Source of the DNA: Thermoleophilia bacterium
GTDB lineage: Bacteria; Actinomycetota; Thermoleophilia; Gaiellales; SKUG01
DNA length: 7,455 nt
Reading direction: 5' to 3'
Assembly: GCA_007122215.1 (NCBI GenBank)
Contig: SKUG01000257.1
Location: 1-7,455, forward strand
The translations under genes and the position numbers were made by a program. How positions within the stretch are numbered: position 1 is the first letter of the stretch; the number at the start of each line of letters is the position of its first letter. Under the pieces are notes generated by a model. That model worked only from the letters and a program-made list of their open reading frames with translations, did not search any database and was not told the DNA's origin. Shown one piece after another: positions 1 through 6,185 of this stretch.

Positions 1-41
1 CCTGCCCGATGACGAGTACGGCTGGCTGATGCGCCGCGCAG
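1..41. repeat. Exact 41-bp duplicate of an internal segment (572-612), misplaced at the window edge
   Basis: Bases 1-41 are identical to bases 572-612, which encode part of the glycosyltransferase C-terminal domain (residues around FLPDDEYGWLMRR). The copies diverge at base 42. The edge copy is in a different reading frame from the glycosyltransferase that follows, and it puts a TGA (27-29) in that gene's frame. A real gene would not carry this here. The likeliest explanation is an assembly artefact, a graph overlap of k-mer length joined to the wrong place; a genuine rearrangement is the alternative. The identity is seen directly and the cause is inferred. Confidence 0.9.
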
Positions 42-53
42 CACCCGCTCGAC

Positions 54-947
54 GTGCGGCGCCTGGCGGCCGAGCTGCGCCGCGAGCGCCCCGATGCCGT
101 CCACGTCCAGTGGAGCGTCGTCGACCGCATCGACCTGCCCACCTGGCAGTCCCTGCCGATGCCCACGATCTTCACCGCACACAACGCCACGCCCCGTGAG
201 GGGCAGGGCGAGTCGGTGCCGCCAGCCCGCCTGCAGGGCTTCGATGCGGTGGTCGCACACTCGGCGCAGGGCACCGAGGCGCTGCGCGCCGCCGGGCTGG
301 AGCGGGTCTGGCACCTGCCGCACGGCGTGCTCGACCAGTACGCCACGCTACCGGCGCCTACCGGCGAGCCGCTCGAGCTGGGCGATGGGCCGGTGGTAGT
401 GCTCGCCGGGCTGCTGCGCCCCTACAAGGGCGTCGACGTGCTGCTCGAGGCGTGGCCTGCGGTGCACCGCGCGGTGCCCGAGGCAACGCTCGTGATCGCG
501 GGGCGCCCCATGGGCGTCGACCTGCCCGCGGCAGGAGAGGAGCCGCCCGGCACCCGGATCCTGGCGCGCTTCCTGCCCGATGACGAGTACGGCTGGCTGA
601 TGCGCCGCGCAGACATCTGCTGCCTTCCCTACCGCGCGATCGACCTGTCGGGCGTGCTGTTTGCGGCGATGGGCACCGGCACCGCGATGGTGGTGTCGGA
701 CGTCGGCGGCTTCAGCGAGCTGGCAGGGTCCGGGGCGGAGCTCGTGCCACCCGGGGACCCGGCAGCGCTCGCGAGCACGCTCACCCGCCTGCTGCGAGAC
801 CCGGAGGAGCGCCGCACGCTGGCACGCGAGGCCCAGGCAGCAGCGCGCGGGCCCTACGCATGGGACACGATCGCCGCCGACTATCTCAAGCACCTCGCGC
901 GCCTGCAGGCCGAGCGACGCGCCGCACGGGTGGAGAGTCGCCCGTGA
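54..947 (+). CDS. Glycosyltransferase, GT4-like (GT-B fold), 5'-truncated
   Basis: This gene probably transfers a sugar from an activated donor to a growing surface-glycan repeat unit at the cytoplasmic face of the membrane. From the GTG at 54 it gives 297 residues. The end of the N-terminal Rossmann domain is visible (VHVQW at 17-20, TAHNATP at 41-47, VVAHS at 66-70), followed by the C-terminal donor-binding domain: LAGLLRPYKGVDVLLEAW at 117-134, ATLVIAG at 144-150, LPYRAIDLSGVLFAA at 191-205 and VVSDVGGFSEL at 213-223. GT4 enzymes usually have about 350-400 residues, so the first ~60-80 are missing. The frame is open back to base 42 and reads HPLDVRRLAAEL, which looks like native coding sequence, so GTG-54 is probably an internal codon rather than the true start. 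Upstream of 42 lies the misplaced 41-bp duplicate. The stop overlaps the next gene's start (GTGA), indicating translational coupling. Family assignment is solid; the sugar and acceptor are unknown. Confidence 0.88.
   Translation: MRRLAAELRRERPDAVHVQWSVVDRIDLPTWQSLPMPTIFTAHNATPREGQGESVPPARLQGFDAVVAHSAQGTEALRAAGLERVWHLPHGVLDQYATLPAPTGEPLELGDGPVVVLAGLLRPYKGVDVLLEAWPAVHRAVPEATLVIAGRPMGVDLPAAGEEPPGTRILARFLPDDEYGWLMRRADICCLPYRAIDLSGVLFAAMGTGTAMVVSDVGGFSELAGSGAELVPPGDPAALASTLTRLLRDPEERRTLAREAQAAARGPYAWDTIAADYLKHLARLQAERRAARVESRP
932..937 (+). promoter_or_regulatory. Ribosome binding site of the O-antigen polymerase/ligase-like gene
   Basis: GGAGAG lies inside the end of the glycosyltransferase gene, six bases before GTG-944. 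It decides the start: it makes the coupled GTGA arrangement preferable to the upstream ATG at 860. Confidence 0.6.
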
Positions 948-2341
948 GCGAGGGTCCGGCCGACACGGTCCCGGGTGCTGCAGTCGACGGCATCGATGCC
1001 GCGCTCCCTGCAGCCGCTCATCGGGCGGGGACGGGCCAGCAGGCAGGGGCAGGCAGCAGGCGACGCAGCTTGCTCGCCCGGGTGGGCCTCGACGGGCTGG
1101 GGCTTGCCGACTGGCTGGCGCTGGCGACGGTCTTCACTGCATCGTGGATGAAGCTCTTCATCGAGCCTGCGGGCAAGCTGCCCTACACGACCATCCTCGC
1201 GGTGGCCTTCATCGCGGTGTTCGCCATGGAGCGCATCCGCGAGCGCACCCCGGTCGTGCCCCGTGCCGTGGTCCAGCTCGGGGCGATCACGGCAGCGGTG
1301 ACGCTCGCGTACCTGCTGGGCTTTGGCAACCTGCAGGCGCCCGTGGAGCGCGTGCAGTTCGGCAAGGGCATCACCGTCTGGCTGGTCCAGGCGTCGTTCA
1401 TGGTCACCCTCGCCTGGCACGTGGTGCTGCGCGGCCGGCGCATGCTCCTGCTCGTGGCGGCAGCCTTCGTGGGCGGGATCACCGTCAACGCCCTCTACGG
1501 GCTCGCGCAGCTGGCACTGCTCGGCGCCGGCCTCAACCTCGACCGCTACGTGGTGACACCCCTGACGCTGGGCCAGGGCAAGGACGGCGGCGCCCACCAC
1601 TATGGCGGCAACATCTACCGGATCAACGGGCTGATGCGTGACACCAACCACCTGGGGATCACCGCGGCGAGCGCTGCGGCGTTCTCGCTGGGCTGGCTGC
1701 GCGGCAGGCGGCTGCTCGCGGTGGGCGGCACCAATGCCGCCACGACGATCATCTCGCTGTCCCGCTCGGCGATGCTCGGGCTGGCCGCAGGTGTGGCCGT
1801 GGCAGGCTGGCTGCGGCGCCGGACGATCAACGTCGTCGCCGTCGCGGGCGCCGCGGCAACGCTCGTGGTCGCCGTCGTGCTCTTCGCACTGGCGGCACCG
1901 GATCTCTACACCTCGATCGTGAACTCACGCCTGAACCTCGAGGGGCAGGGCTCCCAGACCCACCTGCGCCTCTACGGGGTGGTGCCGGGGATGCTCGACC
2001 AGAACCCGCTGACGGGCATGGGCCTGAACACGTTCGCGATCGAGCTGGAATCCACCTCGGGACGCCAGGGATTCGGGCCGCACAGCTACTACATCCAGGT
2101 CCTCACCGAGACGGGCGTGCTGGGGGCGCTGGCCACCGCAACGCTGGTCGGGGTGGGGCTCGCGAAGGCCGCGCGCCTGGGCACCCCGGTGGCGATGGGG
2201 GTCACCGCGGCGATCGTGGCAACCCTCCTCGGGAACGTCTTCTACCTCACGGCACACCTGCTGCTGCTGAAGGTGCTGCTGGCACTGGCGTATGCGGCAC
2301 CGGCCGTCGAGGCGCGCCATGCCATGCAGGAAGCCCGCTAG
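944..2341 (+). CDS. O-antigen ligase/polymerase-like membrane protein (Wzy_C/WaaL superfamily)
   Basis: This is a polytopic membrane protein of 465 residues that probably polymerises lipid-linked glycan repeat units or ligates them to an acceptor on the outer face of the cytoplasmic membrane. After a ~50-residue polar, disordered N-terminus come about ten hydrophobic segments (first at ~55-72). Family hallmarks are RINGLMRDTNHLG (226-238) and LSRSAMLGLAAG (272-283), then a large external loop starting at THLRLYG (339-345) with NPLTGMGLNTF (354-364) and the conserved His in GPHSYYIQVLTETGVLG (378-394). This matches the PF04932-type loop of WaaL and Wzy proteins. GTG-944 is chosen because GGAGAG sits 6 nt upstream and gives a 4-nt GTGA overlap with the preceding gene; the longer open frame from 860 would lie deep inside the glycosyltransferase. 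Polymerase and ligase cannot be separated by sequence alone. The following Wzz-like gene favours a polymerase. Confidence 0.88.
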   Translation: MSEGPADTVPGAAVDGIDAALPAAAHRAGTGQQAGAGSRRRSLLARVGLDGLGLADWLALATVFTASWMKLFIEPAGKLPYTTILAVAFIAVFAMERIRERTPVVPRAVVQLGAITAAVTLAYLLGFGNLQAPVERVQFGKGITVWLVQASFMVTLAWHVVLRGRRMLLLVAAAFVGGITVNALYGLAQLALLGAGLNLDRYVVTPLTLGQGKDGGAHHYGGNIYRINGLMRDTNHLGITAASAAAFSLGWLRGRRLLAVGGTNAATTIISLSRSAMLGLAAGVAVAGWLRRRTINVVAVAGAAATLVVAVVLFALAAPDLYTSIVNSRLNLEGQGSQTHLRLYGVVPGMLDQNPLTGMGLNTFAIELESTSGRQGFGPHSYYIQVLTETGVLGALATATLVGVGLAKAARLGTPVAMGVTAAIVATLLGNVFYLTAHLLLLKVLLALAYAAPAVEARHAMQEAR

Positions 2342-2352
2342 GATCTGCCCCC

Positions 2353-3228
2353 ATGAGCCAGACGATCGATCCTCCCCGCTCCGCGCCCACCCCCGCTGCC
2401 GCGACGGCCGCTGACGATGTCGCCATTGGCGACGGGACCTCCCGGCTGCGCCGGCGCTGGTGGTGGCTGCTGCTGGCGGTCGCGCTGGCAGTCGGCGCTG
2501 GCCTCCTGCTGAACGCCCGCGGGGCCCAGCTGAGCATGGCCGAGACCCAGGTCTACCTCGGCCAGCCGCTCAGCCCGTCGGGCGCGCAGCTCGGGATCGC
2601 CGAGACCCAGATGAACACGGCACTGGGACTGGTGACCAGCACCGAGTTCCTCACCGTCGCCGCCGACGAGGCCGGCGTCCCGGTGGCAAACCTGCAGCGC
2701 GGCGTGCGCGCGCGCCAGCTCGAGGCGCCGGTGGCGTCGCGGCTGGGCGGCCAGGCACAGGTGGTGGTGATCACCGTGGAGCTGCTGGATGCCGACAACG
2801 CCGAGACCGTGGCGCGATCGCTCGCCGAGCAGCTGATCGAGACCACCAACGAGTACGCGCTCGCCAAGCGCGAGCTGGTCGGGGACCGCCTCGAGGCGTC
2901 CGAGCGCAGCTTCGAGGAGCAGCGCGCCATCCGCGACCGCGCGCTGGCCGAGCTGGAGTCCAGCGACGCGTCGACCTTCCCGGTGTGGGCGATGGTCGCC
3001 GAGCTTGCCTCCTCCAACACGCGCACCGCCGAGCTGGACGTGCTCGACCGGCGCACCGAGCTGAACCTGCTCGACACCATCGAGCAGTCCCGCATCCTCA
3101 CCGAGCCCACCGCAGCGCCCGCCGCAACCGCCAGCGCCTGGACCACCGCGGTGGTGTGGGGCGCGATCGGGCTGCTCGCCGGGCTGCTGCTCGCGCTGGC
3201 CTGGCCGACGCGCCGCGAGCCTGCCTAG
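2353..3228 (+). CDS. Wzz-like polysaccharide chain-length determinant (no kinase domain)
   Basis: This 291-residue protein is probably a polysaccharide co-polymerase that sets glycan chain length together with the upstream Wzy-like protein. The layout is typical of Wzz/PCP proteins: a Pro/Ala-rich cytoplasmic N-terminus (1-30), an RLRRR stop-transfer cluster, a first membrane helix (~36-53), an extracytoplasmic domain with a helical, charged stretch (~148-205) likely to form a coiled coil, and a second membrane helix (~263-284) ending in a short basic tail. No Walker motifs or Tyr-rich tail follow, so the BY-kinase found fused or adjacent in many Gram-positive systems is absent here. A short internal repeat, GAQL(S/G)(M/I)AETQ, occurs at residues 57-66 and 77-86. 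The ATG lies 11 nt after the previous stop with AGGA at 2340-2343. Assignment rests on topology and operon context because this family diverges strongly in sequence. Confidence 0.75.
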   Translation: MSQTIDPPRSAPTPAAATAADDVAIGDGTSRLRRRWWWLLLAVALAVGAGLLLNARGAQLSMAETQVYLGQPLSPSGAQLGIAETQMNTALGLVTSTEFLTVAADEAGVPVANLQRGVRARQLEAPVASRLGGQAQVVVITVELLDADNAETVARSLAEQLIETTNEYALAKRELVGDRLEASERSFEEQRAIRDRALAELESSDASTFPVWAMVAELASSNTRTAELDVLDRRTELNLLDTIEQSRILTEPTAAPAATASAWTTAVVWGAIGLLAGLLLALAWPTRREPA

Positions 3229-4988
3229 CGGCGGGGCAGCACCCGCAGGTACTGCAGGTTGCCGGTTGCGGCCCGGGTCGTCTCGGTCGCCGGCACCCGC
3301 ACGCGCACGATCATCCGCCCCGCAGGCGGGACGACCGTGCGACGGGCAACGCCATTCGCGTTCGCGGTGACGCGGATGCGCCGCGCAACCCTGCCGCCTC
3401 CAGCGCCGGGACGCAGGTACTCGAACACCACCACCTGGCCACGAGCCGCCTGCCGCGGACTCACACGAGCCTCCACCGCGAGCCGCGAGCCACGCCGCAT
3501 CGTGCAGGGGCGTGCCTGGCTGCCACAGCGCCGCGCATTGCCCCGGGCATCGAGCTGGCGGGTCGCCACCGACATCCGCGTCGGCGCAGGCTTGGCCGGC
3601 TCCGGCTCTGGCTCCGGTGCCGGATCGGGACCAGAGGCCGGAGCGGGGGCTGCCCGGAAGCCGTAGTGCATCAGGTATGGGAGCGCTCCCTCGTTGGTGC
3701 CGCGCTGCTCCCAGATGAGGTGGATGTCGCCGTCTGCCCCCACCGCCATGCGGGGGAAACGCGCGCCCAGCCACTCGTTTGGCTCCGGAGGCGTCGATGA
3801 TGCGGTCGTCACCTCGCCCAGCTCGGCAGCGCCGGTGATGCTGCGGTGCTGGATCACGGTACGGAACCCGCCCTCCGGAGCACGCTCGTCCCACACGATG
3901 TGGATCGTGTCAGCACCGTGGGCGCCGATGACGGGACGACGCCCATCACGCACGTCGCTCGACACGAGCACGGGCCCGGCTGCTACGGCCCCATCGACGC
4001 CAACAACGCCGTAGTAGACCTGCTCGATGTCACCTTCGTCGTCGTCATACCCCTCGTAGACGTAGTGCACGCGACCGTCTGTGCCCAGGTGCATCCCGAG
4101 TTCGGAAACGCCGACGTTATCGCCGCCAGACAGTAGCACCGCGCCCGCTTCCGGTATTCCATCGGCATCCACGGCCCGATACCAACCTTCCGAAACCTCA
4201 TCCTCATCCTCACGGGTGAACGTCACGTGGGCGCGCCCATCCGCTCCGACGGCAATCGACCGCTCGTCGGATGCTCCCTCGGCAAGTGCGTCGATGACCT
4301 GAACGCCATCAGGACCGTCGCCCGGCAGGTTGCGGGCATACTCGACCGCAACGTCCGGTCCGGCCTGCCTGGCCCAGACAACGTGCACGATATTCCCTGG
4401 CCCGACGGCGATCCGGGGCCAGAAGCCCTCACCAAGGCTGGCGCCGTAGGTGTAGTCACCACCCGGCGTGAACCACCCCCACTCGATCGATGCCTCGTCG
4501 TCGTCACGCCAGGCCACGTACAGGTTGCCGTCCGAACCGAGCGCACTGTCATGCCCCAGGACCTCGTCGTACCCCGCGACGATGGCCGGCTCGGACACCT
4601 CTCCTGCATCGTCGATGGTGACATGGGCGAGGCGGTCGTTGCCGGCGTTGGACCACTCGTAGGTCACGTGCACGAGACCGGTCTGCTGGTTGACTGCAAG
4701 GCCCGTCCGCGTGGCATTGCCGGCGGCGTCCCACACGACCCTGGCGAGGTCGGGCGTGCCCTCGCCATCCATCCGCTGGTAGAGGACCCGGTTGGTCCCG
4801 GCCTCGATCCACACGGCATGGGAGACTCCTCCCGGGCCCTCCGACAGGTGCTGGGTGTGGATCTCGACACCGCGGGTCTCATCCGGCGCGATCAGCACCG
4901 GTTCGGAGAAGGCATCAGCAAGGGCTGCAGCCGGCGCGCCAAGCACGAGGCAGGCGGCAAGCATGGGAGTGGCAATGCGACGAATCAC
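3225..4988 (-). CDS. Secreted beta-propeller-like repeat protein with C-terminal Arg-rich domain
   Basis: This 587-residue protein is exported. It has a Sec-type signal peptide: MIRR, a hydrophobic core, and an ALA|DA cleavage site after residue 24. Eight repeats follow, each marked by a strand of the form G-x-(V/I)-H-x-x-(W/Y/F), at about residues 54, 104, 154, 199, 251, 305, 360 and 420. The 45-60 residue spacing fits an eight-bladed propeller or eight sialidase/BNR-like units. Several loops are rich in Asp and Glu (DDDE at 162, EDEDE at 260, DDDEGD at 315), which could bind divalent cations. A Pro/Glu linker (~447-469) leads to a basic C-terminal domain (~470-587) with predicted beta strands and two Cys (488, 495) that could form a disulphide. 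No sialidase catalytic set is visible, so a binding or structural role is more likely than enzymatic. The GTG start at 4988-4986 is supported by an RBS 6 nt upstream and gives a complete signal peptide. The exact function is unknown. Confidence 0.82.
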   Translation of the reverse strand: MIRRIATPMLAACLVLGAPAAALADAFSEPVLIAPDETRGVEIHTQHLSEGPGGVSHAVWIEAGTNRVLYQRMDGEGTPDLARVVWDAAGNATRTGLAVNQQTGLVHVTYEWSNAGNDRLAHVTIDDAGEVSEPAIVAGYDEVLGHDSALGSDGNLYVAWRDDDEASIEWGWFTPGGDYTYGASLGEGFWPRIAVGPGNIVHVVWARQAGPDVAVEYARNLPGDGPDGVQVIDALAEGASDERSIAVGADGRAHVTFTREDEDEVSEGWYRAVDADGIPEAGAVLLSGGDNVGVSELGMHLGTDGRVHYVYEGYDDDEGDIEQVYYGVVGVDGAVAAGPVLVSSDVRDGRRPVIGAHGADTIHIVWDERAPEGGFRTVIQHRSITGAAELGEVTTASSTPPEPNEWLGARFPRMAVGADGDIHLIWEQRGTNEGALPYLMHYGFRAAPAPASGPDPAPEPEPEPAKPAPTRMSVATRQLDARGNARRCGSQARPCTMRRGSRLAVEARVSPRQAARGQVVVFEYLRPGAGGGRVARRIRVTANANGVARRTVVPPAGRMIVRVRVPATETTRAATGNLQYLRVLPRR

Positions 4989-4994
4989 GGGTAG

Positions 4995-5000
4995 CTCCTG
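4995..5000 (-). promoter_or_regulatory. Ribosome binding site for the secreted propeller gene
   Basis: On the minus strand CAGGAG precedes the GTG at 4988-4986 by six bases. It supports the GTG start over the in-frame ATG at residue 9, which would cut the basic end off the signal peptide. Confidence 0.65.
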
Positions 5001-5076
5001 GAGGAGGGCGAAACAGGCGTACGCCCTCTTCTATCCACCCCCACCAGTGCCTAAACCACCCCGACCGGTATGCACG

Positions 5077-5099
5077 AAAGGAACGCTATCCGTACCTTT
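5077..5099 (-). repeat. Second hairpin, 8 of 9 bp, in repeat copy 1
   Basis: AAAGGAACG at 5077-5085 pairs with CGTACCTTT at 5091-5099 around a 5-base loop, with one A-A mismatch. It occupies the same place in copy 1 as the perfect hairpin does in copy 2. The outermost pairs differ between copies (AAA/TTT against ATA/TAT) yet remain paired, which is a compensatory change and suggests that the hairpin shape is conserved. Confidence 0.6.
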
Positions 5100-5137
5100 G
5101 CGGACAGGCCGCTGATGCAACATGCGTGGGTGTGCAC

Positions 5138-5162
5138 GATAGGTACGCCTCGCGTACCTATC
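5138..5162 (-). terminator. Perfect 11-bp hairpin downstream of the aldolase gene (candidate terminator)
   Basis: GATAGGTACGC at 5138-5148 pairs perfectly with GCGTACCTATC at 5152-5162 around a 3-base loop. It begins 30 bases past the aldolase stop on the minus strand. No T-tract follows, so it is not a canonical Rho-independent terminator, though high-GC actinobacteria often use hairpins without a U-run. As part of a repeated unit it could instead be a protein-binding site. Confidence 0.5.
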
Positions 5163-5192
5163 AGGGCCGGCCGCTGGGGCGACGCGTGGGGG

Positions 5193-6185
5193 TCAGGCGG
5201 TGACGGCCAGGGCGGCGCGCAGGGACTCGAGCTGGCCGGCCGAGCCGAGCTTCTGGTTCTTGTGGGCGATGAACTCGGCGTAGGCGCCCATGAACACCTT
5301 GCCGGGGGTGCGCAGGTCGAAGTCGGCCGGTTTGTCGCGGAAGCTCTCGCGGTGCACCGCGCACCAGACCAGGCGGCCGTCGGTGTCGATGTTGACCTTG
5401 GTCACGCCGAGCTTCGCCGCGGGCAGGTAGTGCTCCTCGGGCACCCCGGATGCGCCCGGCATCTCGCCACCGGCTGCGTTGATGCGGTCGACCCACTCGC
5501 GGGGCACGCTGGAGGAGCCGTGCATGACCAGCGGGAAGCCCGGGAGGCGCTGGGCGATCTGCTCGATGCGATCAAAGTGCAGGCCCTGCCCGCCCTGGAA
5601 CTTGTAGGCGCCGTGCGAGGTTCCGATCGCCACCGCCAGCGAGTCGCAGCCGGTCTGCTCGACGAAGGTGACGGCCTCGTCGGGGTCGGTCAGGCAGGCG
5701 TGCTCCTCGGAGACCTCGATGTCCTCCTCCACGCCACCGAGCATGCCGAGCTCGGCCTCGACGCTGATCCCGGCGGCATGTGCGCGCTCGACGACCCGGC
5801 GGGTGATCGCGACGTTCTCCTCGAAGCTCTCGTGCGAGGCGTCGATCATCACCGACGAGTAGAAGCCCGACTCGATGCAGTCGTAGCAGGCCTCCTCGGT
5901 GCCATGGTCGAGGTGCACCGCGAAGATCGCCTCGGGGAAGACCTCCTCGGCAGCGCGGATCAGCGCCTCGAGCATGCGCTTGTCGGTGTAGCCGCGCGCC
6001 CCACGCGAGATCTGGATGATGAACGGCGCGGCGACGGCCGGGTCCACGTCCTGCCCGGTCGACTCGAGCTTGCCGAGGTTGCCCCGGAAGAGGCCCATCG
6101 CCTGCTCGAGGTTGTTGATGTTGTAGGCGCCGACGGCGTACTGGCCGTAGGCGTGCTCGAACAGCTCCCGGGTGGTGACGATCAT
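5193..6185 (-). CDS. fba: Class II (metal-dependent) fructose-bisphosphate aldolase
   Basis: This cytoplasmic enzyme splits fructose 1,6-bisphosphate reversibly into dihydroxyacetone phosphate and glyceraldehyde 3-phosphate in glycolysis and gluconeogenesis. The 330 residues show the class II set: AYNINNLEQ (20-28), HLDHG (91-95, with catalytic Asp93 and metal ligand His94), VEAELG (142-147), AIGTSHGAYKF (186-196, metal ligand His191), MHGSSSVP (221-228, metal ligand His222) and KVNIDTDGRL (263-272, with the substrate-binding Asn265 and Asp267). Length is normal for the family. An extended segment at ~35-53 resembles the longer class II subgroup. The ATG at 6185-6183 has a GAGGGA RBS about ten bases upstream. 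Flanking intergenic gaps of ~200 bases on both sides, with a hairpin just past the stop, suggest a single-gene transcript. A related class II aldolase acting on another ketose bisphosphate cannot be fully excluded. Confidence 0.95.
   Translation of the reverse strand: MIVTTRELFEHAYGQYAVGAYNINNLEQAMGLFRGNLGKLESTGQDVDPAVAAPFIIQISRGARGYTDKRMLEALIRAAEEVFPEAIFAVHLDHGTEEACYDCIESGFYSSVMIDASHESFEENVAITRRVVERAHAAGISVEAELGMLGGVEEDIEVSEEHACLTDPDEAVTFVEQTGCDSLAVAIGTSHGAYKFQGGQGLHFDRIEQIAQRLPGFPLVMHGSSSVPREWVDRINAAGGEMPGASGVPEEHYLPAAKLGVTKVNIDTDGRLVWCAVHRESFRDKPADFDLRTPGKVFMGAYAEFIAHKNQKLGSAGQLESLRAALAVTA

Larger units (their letters stand above)
5071..5190. repeat. Two ~60-bp imperfect direct repeats, each containing a TACG-type hairpin
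   Basis: Copy 1 begins at 5071 and copy 2 at 5133, 62 bases apart. Both start TGCACGA, then AGG-ACGC, then CGTACCT: 21 of the first 27 positions match, and four of the six differences lie in the hairpin loop. Both continue with GGCCGCTG and end GCGTGGG, with a 2-3 base length difference between. Copy 2 ends two bases before the aldolase stop codon. The matching outer flanks show this is a duplicated unit and not two unrelated hairpins. It may be an intergenic repeat family or a doubled terminator. Confidence 0.75.
4989..5192. other. Intergenic region between aldolase 3' end and propeller-gene start
   Basis: These 204 bases separate two minus-strand genes. The half next to the aldolase gene (5071-5190) is filled by two imperfect direct repeats, each with a hairpin. 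The half next to the propeller gene holds its RBS and an inverted repeat (GAGGGCG at 5004-5010 with CGCCCTC at 5022-5028) whose right arm overlaps the 10-bp palindrome GGCGTACGCC at 5016-5025. On the minus strand that places a palindrome about 30 bases upstream of the GTG, a position suited to an operator or leader hairpin. I see no convincing -35/-10 pair. A weak candidate is TAGAAG, about 40 bases before the GTG. Confidence 0.6.

Noticed and set aside
860..943. Upstream ATG start for the O-antigen polymerase/ligase-like gene
   Set aside because: It would add 28 Arg-rich residues and an 88-base overlap with the glycosyltransferase. The GTG at 944 has an RBS and a standard 4-base overlap.
2460..3800. 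Plus-strand frame of 446 residues across the Wzz-like and propeller genes
   Set aside because: Its translation is dominated by Arg, Ala and Gly, typical of a GC-rich shadow frame, and it overlaps two well-supported genes.
2338..3894. Minus-strand frame of 518 residues opposite the Wzz-like gene
   Set aside because: It is Arg/Gly/Ala-rich with no recognisable domain and covers the Wzz-like gene antisense and the end of the propeller gene out of frame. The alternative frames have an RBS, membrane helices and coherent repeats.
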